From contig JAAYCL010000042.1 of the NCBI GenBank assembly GCA_012729785.1, positions 1-64,000 on the forward strand: a DNA stretch of 64,000 nucleotides, in the 5' to 3' direction. This document shows positions 53,990 to 63,247 of this stretch, one piece after another. Every line of letters begins with the position of its first letter. The stretch's first letter is position 1. The stretch is from Chlamydiota bacterium (GTDB lineage Bacteria > Auribacterota > Tritonobacteria > UBA1439). A model generated the notes under the pieces. That model was not told the DNA's origin and searched no databases. It saw only the letters and a program-made list of their open reading frames with translations. The translations under genes were made by a program, and so were the position numbers.

Positions 53990-54915
53990 TGGATGCGCCC
54001 CACCTTCCGGTGATGCGGGAGGAGGCGCTGCGGTTGCTCGGCCTCCGGCCGGGGATGCGCGTGGTCGACGCGACGGTGGGGTGCGGGGGGCACGCGGAGG
54101 AGATCGCGAGGCGGATCGGGCCCGGCGGGGTGTTGGTGGGGCTCGATTGGGACGGGGAGGCGCTCGAGATCGCGCGGAGGCGGCTCGAGAAGGCGGGCCC
54201 GGCGGTGCGGTTGCACCGGCGAAGTTTCGCGGAGCTCGCGGCGGTGCTCGCGGAAGAGGGGATCGGGGAAGCGGACGCACTGCTCTTTGACCTCGGGGTT
54301 TCGAGCTTGCAGCTCGACACGGCGGCGCGAGGATTCGGGTTTCGCGCCCGGGGACCCCTGGATATGCGGATGGACCGGCGCCGCGGCGTCACCGCGGAGG
54401 CGCTCCTCAGGGAGAAGGATCCGCGGGAACTGGAGCGGATCTTCAGGGAGTACGGCGAGGAGACGCTGGCGCGGCCGATCGTTCGGGAGTTCCTCAGGGC
54501 GGGCGCGCCGCGCGACACGGAGGCGCTCGCCGGGATCGCGTCGCGGGTCTACCGGCGCTTCGGGAGGAAGGGCGCGATCCATCCGGCGACGCGGATCTTT
54601 CAGGCGCTCCGGATCGCGGTGAACGACGAGCTCGGCGCCCTCGCCGCGGCCCTGCCGCAGGCGGCGGCGGCGGCCGCGAAGGGGGCGCGGATCGTGGTGA
54701 TCAGCTTTCACTCGCTCGAGGACCGGATCGTGAAGAGGGCGTTCGCGGAGGGGGCGCGCGGGTGCATCTGCCCGCCGGGATTGCCGGTCTGCGGGTGCGG
54801 CGCCGCGGCGGCGCTGCGGCTGATCACGCGCAAGCCGCTGCGGCCGACAGCCGAGGAGACGGCGGCGAACCCGCGGGCGCGGAGCGCGCGGTTGCGGGCG
54901 GCGGAGAAGCTGTAA
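53989..54915 (+). CDS. rsmH: 16S rRNA (cytosine1402-N4)-methyltransferase
   Basis: A 308-residue methyltransferase (MraW). HLPVMREEALRLLGLRPGMRVVDATVGCGGHAEEI is the SAM site. FDLGVSSLQLDTAARGFGFR and VISFHSLEDRIVKRAF are family signatures. It is the usual second conserved gene of the dcw cluster. The C-terminal cysteines (CICPPGLPVCGCG) are also common in the family. Confidence 0.97.
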   Translation: MDAPHLPVMREEALRLLGLRPGMRVVDATVGCGGHAEEIARRIGPGGVLVGLDWDGEALEIARRRLEKAGPAVRLHRRSFAELAAVLAEEGIGEADALLFDLGVSSLQLDTAARGFGFRARGPLDMRMDRRRGVTAEALLREKDPRELERIFREYGEETLARPIVREFLRAGAPRDTEALAGIASRVYRRFGRKGAIHPATRIFQALRIAVNDELGALAAALPQAAAAAAKGARIVVISFHSLEDRIVKRAFAEGARGCICPPGLPVCGCGAAAALRLITRKPLRPTAEETAANPRARSARLRAAEKL

Positions 54916-55108
54916 ACGGCGTTGAACGCGCACACGGGGGCAGGCCGGGATGGACGGAAGATCTTTATCCGCATCCATTGAAGAGACCAGGAGCTGCGCG
55001 GTGCAGCTCGTCAATGATGCACCTCCAACCCTAAAGGTCCCTGCCGTCGCCGGTCCTGCTCCCGGCGCGTTTTCGGATTCCGCGGCTCGAGGCGGGGAGG
55101 GCGGAGCG

Positions 55109-55453
55109 ATGCAGCGGGTCCTGATCGTCGACGACGAGCCGGTCGTGAGGAGGCTCATCGGGATATACCTGCGCGGGCGCTTCATCGTGGAGGAGGCCGA
55201 GGACGGCGAGAAGGCGCTTCGCAAGGCCGCCGGCGGCGGGTACGACTACGTGATCACCGATGTGCAGATGCCGCGGATGGACGGTCTGCACCTGCTCGGG
55301 GAGCTCAAGCGGATCTGTCCGCGCACCTCGGTCATCGTGATGTCGGCGCTCGGCGAGCTCTACGCCGAGTCGGCGATGGAGCGCGGCGCGCAGACGGTCA
55401 TCTCGAAACCGTTCGTGCGGGACACGATCCAAACCGCCCTGCAGTGCGCCTGA
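55109..55453 (+). CDS. Single-domain response regulator (CheY-like receiver)
   Basis: A 114-residue receiver. It begins RVLIVDDEPVVRRLIGIYL with the acidic pair, phospho-acceptor Asp in YVITDVQMPRMDG, the switch Ser in VIVMSALG, and Lys in ISKPFV. There is no output domain. ATG 55109 is favoured; an ATG at 54950 would add about 53 residues of low-similarity sequence. It lies between rsmH and ftsL, where dcw clusters do not normally have a signalling gene. Confidence 0.9.
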   Translation: MQRVLIVDDEPVVRRLIGIYLRGRFIVEEAEDGEKALRKAAGGGYDYVITDVQMPRMDGLHLLGELKRICPRTSVIVMSALGELYAESAMERGAQTVISKPFVRDTIQTALQCA

Positions 55454-55485
55454 ACGCGGCGCGCGGCGGCGGAGGAGGAGCGGGG

Positions 55486-55908
55486 ATGAGGAAGAGGAAC
55501 CGGAGGCTCAACGAGGGGTTCTCGACCGCCGCGCTCACCGGCAGATGGATGCTCGTCGCCGTCATCGCGGTCTCGTTGTCGCTCCTCTACGTCTGGCAGC
55601 ATGTGCAACTGGTGCGCACCGGGTACGCCATCAAGAGGATGGAGCGGGACCTCGAGAAGTGGCAGAAGGCCAACGAGGCGCTCCACCTCGCCAACGAGCG
55701 GCTGAAGAACCCGCAGCGCGTCGAACAGGCGCTCATGCACAACAAGCTCGGCCTGGTCTTTCCGCAGGCCAAGGATATCGTCCGGCTTCGCTACCCCCGC
55801 CATTCAAAGGCATACGGGAGGGATATATCGGGGAGCGAAGGGGGCACCGACACTCTTCTGAGCTATATGAGTGGCGGGGGCAGCGCGGCCGGACGGCACA
55901 ACAGCTAG
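55486..55908 (+). CDS. ftsL: Cell division protein FtsL-like
   Basis: A 140-residue bitopic protein. The short cytoplasmic end RKRNRRLNEGFS is followed by one membrane span (about 17-34, WMLVAVIAVSLSLLYVW) and a periplasmic coiled coil (MERDLEKWQKANEALHLANERLKNPQRVEQAL). FtsL is poorly conserved; position between rsmH and ftsI and this topology support the call. ATG 55486 follows GGAGGAG. Confidence 0.8.
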   Translation: MRKRNRRLNEGFSTAALTGRWMLVAVIAVSLSLLYVWQHVQLVRTGYAIKRMERDLEKWQKANEALHLANERLKNPQRVEQALMHNKLGLVFPQAKDIVRLRYPRHSKAYGRDISGSEGGTDTLLSYMSGGGSAAGRHNS

Positions 55909-55999
55909 TGGCGGTCGCCCCGCCTCCAGGGGCGGGGGTGCGAGGCGCACCCGTTGTGGGGCGGGGGCGCGTCGGCGGACGCGAAAAGGCGAGTGTGCG

Positions 56000-57730
56000 G
56001 TGAGCGGGAACCGGTATCGGCTGAAGTCGTACTCTGTCTACGCGGTGTTCCTCCTCTGCTTCGCCGGCCTCTACGCCCGCCTCTACGTCCTCCAGATCGT
56101 CAACCACCGGGATCTGTCCACGCGCGGCGAGCAGCTCCACCGCTTCAACGTCAAGATCCAGCCGCGCCGCGGCACCATCCTGGATCGGGAGGGCCGCCCC
56201 CTCGCCATGAGCGTCAGCGTGAAGTCCGCCTACGCCGTCCCCGAGGTCATCGAGTCGCCCGCCGAGACGGCCGCGCTCATCGGGGGCGCGCTCGAGATCC
56301 CCCCGGCCGAGATCCTCGAGAAGCTCAACAGAAAATCCAGGAAGTTCGTCTGGCTCGCCCGGAAGCTCGACGGGAGGGCGGCGGAGCGGCTCGAGGCGCT
56401 CGGGCTCGAGGGGGTCGGCTTCCGCGAGGAGGTGCGGCGGGTCTACCCCCAGGGCGCCCTGCTGAGCCACGTCCTCGGCTTCGTGGATATCGACAACCGC
56501 GGGCTCGAGGGGCTCGAGCGCCACGCCGACGCGACCCTGCGCGGGCAGGCGGGCTGGATGGCCTCCTACCGCGACCGCAAGGGGCGGGAGATCATGACCC
56601 TCCGGCGGCGCGACGTGCAGCCGATCGACGGGGCCGACCTCACCCTCACGCTGGACGTGGTCATCCAGCACATCGTCGAGAGCGAGCTCGAGAACGGCTG
56701 CCGCACCTTCAACGCCCAGGCGGGGTGCATCATCGTGATGAACCCGCAGACCGGGGCGGTGCTCGCGATGAGCAGCTGGCCGACCTACGATCCGAACCGC
56801 CCCGCGGAGTACCCCCCCGAGGCGCGCCGCAACCGGTGCATCACCGACGTCTTCGAGCCGGGTTCGACCTTCAAGGTCATCACGGTGGCCACCGCCCTGG
56901 ACCGGGGCGTTGTGGCGATCGACGACAAGTTCTTCTGCGAGAACGGCGCCTTCAGGGTCGGGAGGCACACCCTCCACGATGTGCACGCCTACGGGACGCT
57001 CACGACCGCGGAGATCGTGAAAAAGTCGAGCAACATCGGGGCCGTGAAGATCGCGATGGTGCTGGGGGAGGAGCAGCTGTACGAGGGGATACGGCAGTTC
57101 GGCTTCGGGTCGCCCACGGGGATCGGCCTCCCGGGCGAGGTGGCGGGGATACTGCATCCGCTGTCGACATGGTCCGGCCTCTCCATCGCGGCGGTCCCGA
57201 TGGGGCAGGAGATCGGCGTGACGCCGCTCCAGCTCGCCTCGGCGGTCGCCGCGATCGCCAACGGCGGCCTGGCGATGAAGCCGTACCTCGTCGACTCTGT
57301 CCGGGACTCGTCGGGGCGCGTCGTGAAGACGTTCGCCCCGGAGGTGCGCGGGCGGGTGGTGCGCGAGGCCGCGGCGAAGCTGCTGTCGGAGGCGATGGAG
57401 GGGGTGCCGACCCGGGAGGGGACCGCGCCGAAGGCGGCGCTGGCGGAGTACACGGTCGCGGGGAAGACCGGGACCTCGCAGAAGGTCGAGCCCACCGGGC
57501 GCTACTCGCACTCGCGCTTCATCGGGTCGTTCATCGGGTTCGCCCCTTCGCGGAACCCGGAGGTGCTCGTGCTCGTCGTGCTGGACGAGCCGAGACCGGT
57601 CTACTACGGCGGGTCGGTGGCGGGCCCGATCTTCAAGGAGGTCGCGGGGAGGGTGCTCAAGTATCTCGGGGTGCCGCCGGACAAGGAGACGGACGGGAAG
57701 ATCGAGGTGGCGATGGGGAGGCCGCGCTGA
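56000..57730 (+). CDS. ftsI: Division-specific penicillin-binding protein 3 (FtsI)
   Basis: A 576-residue septal transpeptidase, GTG 56000. It has one N-terminal membrane span (about 10-29), the pedestal domain (RGTILDREGRPLAMSV), and the transpeptidase domain with the SxxK motif STFK (Ser289), SSN and KTGT (AGKTGTSQKV). There are no PASTA domains, which distinguishes it from Firmicutes-type PBPs. Confidence 0.95.
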   Translation: MSGNRYRLKSYSVYAVFLLCFAGLYARLYVLQIVNHRDLSTRGEQLHRFNVKIQPRRGTILDREGRPLAMSVSVKSAYAVPEVIESPAETAALIGGALEIPPAEILEKLNRKSRKFVWLARKLDGRAAERLEALGLEGVGFREEVRRVYPQGALLSHVLGFVDIDNRGLEGLERHADATLRGQAGWMASYRDRKGREIMTLRRRDVQPIDGADLTLTLDVVIQHIVESELENGCRTFNAQAGCIIVMNPQTGAVLAMSSWPTYDPNRPAEYPPEARRNRCITDVFEPGSTFKVITVATALDRGVVAIDDKFFCENGAFRVGRHTLHDVHAYGTLTTAEIVKKSSNIGAVKIAMVLGEEQLYEGIRQFGFGSPTGIGLPGEVAGILHPLSTWSGLSIAAVPMGQEIGVTPLQLASAVAAIANGGLAMKPYLVDSVRDSSGRVVKTFAPEVRGRVVREAAAKLLSEAMEGVPTREGTAPKAALAEYTVAGKTGTSQKVEPTGRYSHSRFIGSFIGFAPSRNPEVLVLVVLDEPRPVYYGGSVAGPIFKEVAGRVLKYLGVPPDKETDGKIEVAMGRPR

Positions 57731-57767
57731 AAATCGATCAGAAGGCGACGGGGAGGGGGCGGAACAG

Positions 57768-59222
57768 GTGAAGCTGGGCGAGCTGCTGGCCGCCGTGCCG
57801 GAGTGCCGGGTCAGGGGGGGGCGCGACGCGGAGATCGCGGGGCTGAGCCTCGATTCCCGGACGGTGCGGGAGGGGTTCCTCTTCGCCGCCCTCCCCGGCG
57901 CCCGGAGGGACGGCTGCGACTTCGTGGAGGACGCGGTGAGGCGGGGGGCGGCGGCGGTGCTCGCGCACCGGGAGATCCCCATCCACGGGCGCGTCCCGCT
58001 CGTCATCGCCCCCGACAGCCGGGCGGCGCTGGCGAGGATCGCGGACCGGTTTCACGGAAGCCCTTCACGCGAGCTCGCGGTGACCGGCGTGACCGGCACG
58101 AACGGGAAGACGACCGTCTGCTACCTCGCCCGTTTGATCCTCGATGCGGCGGGACACAAGACCGCCCTCCTCGGGACCGTGGAGTACCTCCTCGGGAAGC
58201 GCTCCATCCCCGCAGAACGCACGACGCCGGAGTCCCCGGCGCTCCAGGCGATGCTGCGGGAGGCGAAACGGGAGGGGTGCGACGGGGTGGTCATGGAGGT
58301 CTCCTCGCACGCGCTCGCGCAGCGCCGGATCGACTGCGTGCGGTTCGCCACCGCGGTCTTCACCAACCTCGGGCGCGACCACCTCGACTACCACGGCTCC
58401 CCGGACGGCTACTTCGAGGCCAAGGCGTCGCTCTTCGCCGCCCCCGGCCTCGGCCGCGCGGTGGTGAACGTCGACGACCCGCGCGGCCGCCTCCTCGCGG
58501 AGCGGAGCGCGGCGCCGGTGATCGCCTATGGGACCGGCGAGCGGGCGGCGCTCGCGGCGCGGGCGATCGAGACCGGGCCGCGCGGCAGCGGGTTCCAAAT
58601 GGAGTACGAGGGGCGGCAGATGCCGGTCCGCCTGCCGCTCATCGGCCGGCACAACGTGCTCAATGCGCTCGCGGCGGCGGGCGTCGCCCTGGTGGCGGGG
58701 GTCGAAGCGGAGGCGGCCGCGGAGGCCCTCTCGAGGGCGGACCGGGTGCCGGGACGGCTCGAGGAGGTGCGGGGGAAGCTCCCGTTCCGTGTCTTCATAG
58801 ACTACGCGCACACCGCCGAGGCGCTCGAGTGCGCCCTCGCCGCCGCCCGCGGGGCGGGCGGGGGGAACCTCATCGTCGTCTTCGGCTGCGGCGGCGACCG
58901 CGACCAATCGAAGCGCCGGCCGATGGGACGAACGGCCGCGCGGCTGGCGGACGCCGCGATCATCACCACGGACAACCCGCGGGGCGAGGACCCGCTCGAG
59001 ATCATCGCGGAGATCAGGCGCGGCTTCGAGGAAACGGGGAAACGCCCGGTCACGATCCCGGACCGGCGGGAGGCGATCGCGGCGGCTTTGGCGGGGGCGC
59101 GGGCGGGCGACGTGGTGCTGGTGGCGGGGAAGGGGCACGAGCGCACCCAGGAGATCGGGTCCACGGTCGTGCCGTTCAGCGACCGCGACGTCATCGCGGA
59201 ACTGGCGGGGCCGGGCGAGTGA
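57768..59222 (+). CDS. murE: UDP-MurNAc-tripeptide synthetase MurE, meso-DAP type
   Basis: A 484-residue ligase, GTG 57768. It has the ATP site VTGTNGKTTVCYLARL, HNVLNALAAAGVAL, and the diagnostic DNPR in TTDNPRGEDPLEII. DNPR is the meso-diaminopimelate specificity motif (Lys-adding enzymes differ), so the peptidoglycan is predicted to be DAP-type. It precedes murF, whose start lies 69 bp after the murE stop. Confidence 0.96.
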   Translation: MKLGELLAAVPECRVRGGRDAEIAGLSLDSRTVREGFLFAALPGARRDGCDFVEDAVRRGAAAVLAHREIPIHGRVPLVIAPDSRAALARIADRFHGSPSRELAVTGVTGTNGKTTVCYLARLILDAAGHKTALLGTVEYLLGKRSIPAERTTPESPALQAMLREAKREGCDGVVMEVSSHALAQRRIDCVRFATAVFTNLGRDHLDYHGSPDGYFEAKASLFAAPGLGRAVVNVDDPRGRLLAERSAAPVIAYGTGERAALAARAIETGPRGSGFQMEYEGRQMPVRLPLIGRHNVLNALAAAGVALVAGVEAEAAAEALSRADRVPGRLEEVRGKLPFRVFIDYAHTAEALECALAAARGAGGGNLIVVFGCGGDRDQSKRRPMGRTAARLADAAIITTDNPRGEDPLEIIAEIRRGFEETGKRPVTIPDRREAIAAALAGARAGDVVLVAGKGHERTQEIGSTVVPFSDRDVIAELAGPGE

Positions 59223-59290
59223 TCACGCGGGAGGAGAGGCGGGCGGGGCGGCCGGAGTGGCGCGGCCTGATCGGGAGGAGCGAGCTCCGG

Positions 59291-60688
59291 ATGGAACCGA
59301 TGCGCATCGACGAGGTGCTCGAGGCGACGGGGGGGGCGCTCGCCGCGGGCGAGGCGGAGGGGGCGGTCGGCGCGGTGTGCATCGACAGCCGCCGCGCCCG
59401 GCCCGGCGGCCTCTTCATCGCCCTCAAGGGCGTGCGGTTCGACGGGCACGACTATATCCCGGAGGCGCTCCGGAAAGGGTGCCGCGCCGTCGTCTTCTCG
59501 TCTCCGGACGTTCCGGCCCGCACGGCCGCGCGCGGGATCGCCTTCATCAGGGTGGCGGACACCCTCGACGCCTTCGCGCGGATCGCGCAGCGGCACCGGA
59601 GCCGCTTCGAACTGCCGCTCGTGGCGGTGACCGGCTCCAACGGCAAGACGACGACGAAGGAGATGATCCGCGCGATCGCCGCCTCCCGTTTCTCGGTTTT
59701 GGCGAGCGAGGGGACGTTCAACAACTTCGTCGGCGTGCCCCTGACCCTCCTCAGGATCGAGGCGTGGCACAGCCTCGCGGTCCTCGAGCTGGGGATGAAC
59801 GCGCGGGGGGAGATACGCAGACTCGCGGAGATCGCGGCGCCCGATGTCGGGGTCGTGACGAACGTCGGGCCCGCCCACCTCGAGTTCCTGGAGACGCTCG
59901 AAAACGTCGCCGCCGCCAAGGCGGAGCTGCTCGATGCGATGGCGGCCCCCGGCCGCGGCAGGACCGCGGTGCTCAACCTCGACGATCCGCGGGTTGCCGC
60001 GATGGGCGGGCGCGCCGGCCTCGCGGTGAGGACCTTCGGCCTCAGGGAGGGGGCGGACGTGCGGGGCGAGGCGGTGCGCGCCGTGGAGGGGGGGGTGTCG
60101 TTCCGGATGCGCTTCATGCGCGCGGGGCGGGCGCTGGACGCGACGCTCCCGGTCCTCGGGCTCCACAACGTCTCCAACGCCCTGGCGGCGGCCGCCGTCT
60201 GCGAGGTGCTGGGGATGGAACCGGAGGAGATCGCGGCGGCGATGCGCGGGGTGCGGCTGCCGCCGATGCGGATGGAGCCGCTCTCACGCGGGGGGGTGGC
60301 GTTCATCAACGACGCCTACAACGCCAATCCCGCCTCGATGCGGGCGGCGGTCGAGACGCTCGCGGCGACCCGAACGAGCGGCAGGAGGATCCTGGTGGTC
60401 GGGGAGATGCTCGAGCTGGGAGCGGCCTCGGAGGAGGCGCACCGCGGCATCGGGACCCTCGCCGCGGAGCGGGGGATCGACGCCCTGATCGCCGTCGGGC
60501 CCCTCGGCGCCTCCGCCGCCGACGCGGCGGCGGCGGCGGGGATGCCCGCCGCATCCGTGGCCCGCTGCGCCGGCGTCGGCGAGGCGGCGGAGGCCCTCCG
60601 GGCGATGGCGCGGGAGGGGGACGTCGTGCTGCTCAAGGCGTCGCGGCGGGTGGGTCTGGAGAAGATGCTGGAGGGGTGGCGGCGGTAA
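59291..60688 (+). CDS. murF: UDP-MurNAc-tripeptide:D-Ala-D-Ala ligase MurF
   Basis: A 465-residue ligase that adds D-Ala-D-Ala. ATG 59291 follows GGGAGGAG; a GTG at 59219 overlapping the murE stop is also possible. VTGSNGKTTTKEMI (ATP), EGTFNNFVGVPLTLL, LHNVSNALAAAAV and INDAYNANPASMRAA are characteristic of MurF. Confidence 0.96.
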   Translation: MEPMRIDEVLEATGGALAAGEAEGAVGAVCIDSRRARPGGLFIALKGVRFDGHDYIPEALRKGCRAVVFSSPDVPARTAARGIAFIRVADTLDAFARIAQRHRSRFELPLVAVTGSNGKTTTKEMIRAIAASRFSVLASEGTFNNFVGVPLTLLRIEAWHSLAVLELGMNARGEIRRLAEIAAPDVGVVTNVGPAHLEFLETLENVAAAKAELLDAMAAPGRGRTAVLNLDDPRVAAMGGRAGLAVRTFGLREGADVRGEAVRAVEGGVSFRMRFMRAGRALDATLPVLGLHNVSNALAAAAVCEVLGMEPEEIAAAMRGVRLPPMRMEPLSRGGVAFINDAYNANPASMRAAVETLAATRTSGRRILVVGEMLELGAASEEAHRGIGTLAAERGIDALIAVGPLGASAADAAAAAGMPAASVARCAGVGEAAEALRAMAREGDVVLLKASRRVGLEKMLEGWRR

Positions 60689-60712
60689 GGCGCACGAGAC
60701 GGTGAGGGACGC

Positions 60713-61810
60713 ATGCTGTACTACATCCTGTACCCGCTGCGGGAGCGGTTCTTCGGCTTCAACGTCATCCGGTACATCACCTTCCGGTCCGTGGCGGCGG
60801 CCGTGACCGCGATGGTGCTGAGCATCGTCATCGGCCCGTGGGTGATACGGAAGCTGCACGAGCTCGAGATCGGCCAGCCCGTCCGGCGCGACTGGTTCCC
60901 CCTCTTCGCGCAGCACAAGGGCAAGGAGGGGACGCCCACCATGGGCGGGGCGCTCGTCATCCTCGCGGTGCTCGTCTCCTGCGCCCTCTGGGCCGACATC
61001 CTGAACCGGTTCGTGCTCCTCGCCCTCTTCGCCCTCATCTGGCTCGGGGGGATCGGATTCATCGACGACTATTTGAAGGTGGCCAGGCGAAGCCCGCAGG
61101 GATTGGGCGCCAAGCGCAAGCTCGCGGGACAGGTCGTCCTCGGGCTCTTCGTGGGATTCTATCTCCTCCACCACCCGGTCACGGCGCCGTACGCCGCCGA
61201 GATCAGCGTGCCGTTCCTCAAGACGCCGGTGGTCACGGATCTGGGCCTCCTCTACATCGTCTTCGCCCTGCTCATCCTCGCCGGGAGCTCCAACGCGGTG
61301 AACCTCACCGACGGCCTCGACGGGCTGGCGATCGGCTGCGTGGTCAGCGCGGCCCTCGTCTACGCGGTGATGAGCTACGTGGCCGGCCACGCGCAGTTCG
61401 CCTCCTACCTCCAGATCCGCCACATCCCGGGGAGCGGGGAGCTGGCGGTCTTCTGCGCGGCCATCGTGGGCGCGGGGCTCGGCTTCCTCTGGTACAACGC
61501 CCACCCCGCCGATATCTTCATGGGCGATACGGGGTCGCTCGCCCTCGGCGGCGCCGTCGGGATCGTCGCCATCCTGATCAAGCGGGAACTCGCCCTGCTG
61601 CTGGTGGGCGGGGTCTTCGTGATGGAGGCCGTCTCGGTTATGCTCCAGGTCGCCTCGTTCAAGCTCACTGGGAAAAGGATCTTCCGGATGGCGCCGATCC
61701 ACCACCATTTCGAGATGAAGGGGTGGTCCGAGACGAAGGTCGTGGTCCGGTTCTGGATCCTGGCGCTCGTTTTCGGGCTGATCGGGCTCGGGGCGTTGAA
61801 GCTGCAGTAG
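60713..61810 (+). CDS. mraY: Phospho-MurNAc-pentapeptide translocase
   Basis: A 365-residue integral membrane enzyme that forms lipid I, with about ten spans. It has KEGTPTMGGALVILAV, the catalytic Asp pair in IGFIDDYLKVARR, NAVNLTDGLDGLAIG, MGDTGSLALGG and MAPIHHHFEMKGWSE. Length is normal. Confidence 0.97.
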   Translation: MLYYILYPLRERFFGFNVIRYITFRSVAAAVTAMVLSIVIGPWVIRKLHELEIGQPVRRDWFPLFAQHKGKEGTPTMGGALVILAVLVSCALWADILNRFVLLALFALIWLGGIGFIDDYLKVARRSPQGLGAKRKLAGQVVLGLFVGFYLLHHPVTAPYAAEISVPFLKTPVVTDLGLLYIVFALLILAGSSNAVNLTDGLDGLAIGCVVSAALVYAVMSYVAGHAQFASYLQIRHIPGSGELAVFCAAIVGAGLGFLWYNAHPADIFMGDTGSLALGGAVGIVAILIKRELALLLVGGVFVMEAVSVMLQVASFKLTGKRIFRMAPIHHHFEMKGWSETKVVVRFWILALVFGLIGLGALKLQ

Positions 61811-61852
61811 GACGCGCGCGGCGCGCGGCGGGACCGGAGAGGGCGGACGGGG

Positions 61853-63208
61853 ATGGAGCTGCGAGGGCGGGAGGTGCTGGTGCTGGGGATCGGGGAGAGC
61901 GGGACCGCCGCCGCGCGCCTCCTCGTGCGCGAGGGGGCGCAGGTGCGGTGCAGCGACGGCGGCGCGGGGCCCGAGGTGCGTCGCCGGGCCGCGGCGCTCG
62001 AGAAGATCGGGTGCCGGGTCGAGTTCGGGGGGCACACCGCGGACTTTTCCCGCGGCGTCTCCCTCGCGGTGCTGAGCCCGGGGATCGACCCCTCGGTGCC
62101 CGCGGTGCGGCGGCTGCGGGACGCCGGGACCGAGCTGATCTCGGAGATCGAGCTCGCGTTCGCCCTCTGCCGGAGGCCGGTGACCGCGGTGACGGGGACC
62201 AACGGCAAGACCACCGTCGTGACCCTGATCGAGCGCATCCTGCGGGAGGACGGGCGGCGCGCAGACGCCTGCGGCAACATCGGCCGGGCATTCTCCGACT
62301 GCGTGCGAAACGACGGGGAGGAGGGGATCTTCGTGGTCGAGGCGAGCTCGTTCCAGCTCGAGGCGTCGCGCCGCTTCAGGCCGCGGGTCGCCGTCGCCTT
62401 GAACCTCTCCGACGACCACCTCGACCGTTACCGCACCATCGAGGAGTACGGCGCGGCGAAGGCGGCGATCTTCCGCAACCAGGGGGAGGGGGATTCGGCG
62501 CTCGTGAAGGCGGAGGAGCGCCCGGCGTGGGAGCGCCGGGGGCTGCGGAGGGGGCAGCGGATCCTGGAGTTCTCCGCGGCGCGGCGCGTCGCGGAGGGGG
62601 CGTGCCTCGACGGCGATGCGCTCACCCTGGTATCCGGGGGGAAGCGCGAGACGGTCTGCCGCAGGGACGAGCTGCCCCTCGCCGGGGGGCACGACCTCGA
62701 GAATGCGCTCGCCGCGGCCGCGGCCGCGGCGGCCTCCGGGGCCCGCCCGGCGTCGATCCGGCGGGTGTTGGGGGAATTCAAGGGCCTCCCGCACCGGATG
62801 GAGCCGGTCGGATCGCGAAACGGCGTCCTCTTCGTGAACGATTCGAAGGCGACCAACCCCGACGCGGTGCGCCGCGCGCTGGAGTCGGCGAAGAAACCGG
62901 TGGTGCTCATCGCCGGGGGGAGGGACAAGGGGTTCGACTACGCGCAGCTCCGCGCCGCGGTCAGGCACGCGGCCAAGGGGGTCGTGCTCTTCGGCGAGGC
63001 GCGCGACACGATGGCGCGCGCGTTGTCGGGCGCGGCGCCGATCCGTCTCGCGGGAACGCTCGAGGAGGCGGTGCGGGCGGCGGCGGATCAGGCGGAACCG
63101 GGGGAGACGGTGCTGCTCTCGCCGGCGTGCGCGAGCTACGATATGTTCAAGAACTACGAGGAGCGGGGGGATGCGTTCAAGCGGATCGTCGGGCAACTGC
63201 GCCCCTGA
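61853..63208 (+). CDS. murD: UDP-MurNAc-L-Ala:D-Glu ligase MurD
   Basis: A 451-residue ligase. Beginning LRGREVLVLGIGESGTAAARLL, it has the ATP site VTGTNGKTTVVTLIERI, LSPGIDPS and NDSKATNPDAVRRAL, followed by LIAGGRDKGFDY. The usual next genes (ftsW, murG) are outside the window; a LysM lipoprotein gene comes first. Confidence 0.96.
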   Translation: MELRGREVLVLGIGESGTAAARLLVREGAQVRCSDGGAGPEVRRRAAALEKIGCRVEFGGHTADFSRGVSLAVLSPGIDPSVPAVRRLRDAGTELISEIELAFALCRRPVTAVTGTNGKTTVVTLIERILREDGRRADACGNIGRAFSDCVRNDGEEGIFVVEASSFQLEASRRFRPRVAVALNLSDDHLDRYRTIEEYGAAKAAIFRNQGEGDSALVKAEERPAWERRGLRRGQRILEFSAARRVAEGACLDGDALTLVSGGKRETVCRRDELPLAGGHDLENALAAAAAAAASGARPASIRRVLGEFKGLPHRMEPVGSRNGVLFVNDSKATNPDAVRRALESAKKPVVLIAGGRDKGFDYAQLRAAVRHAAKGVVLFGEARDTMARALSGAAPIRLAGTLEEAVRAAADQAEPGETVLLSPACASYDMFKNYEERGDAFKRIVGQLRP

Positions 63209-63247
63209 ACCCCGCCTGCTGAAACGACGGAGGGAAAGGAGGACCGG

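Noticed and set aside
54950-55108. N-terminal extension of the receiver protein from ATG 54950
   Set aside because: The extra 53 residues show no domain, and the receiver fold starts exactly at the ATG 55109 that follows a GGGAGGGCGGAG ribosome site.
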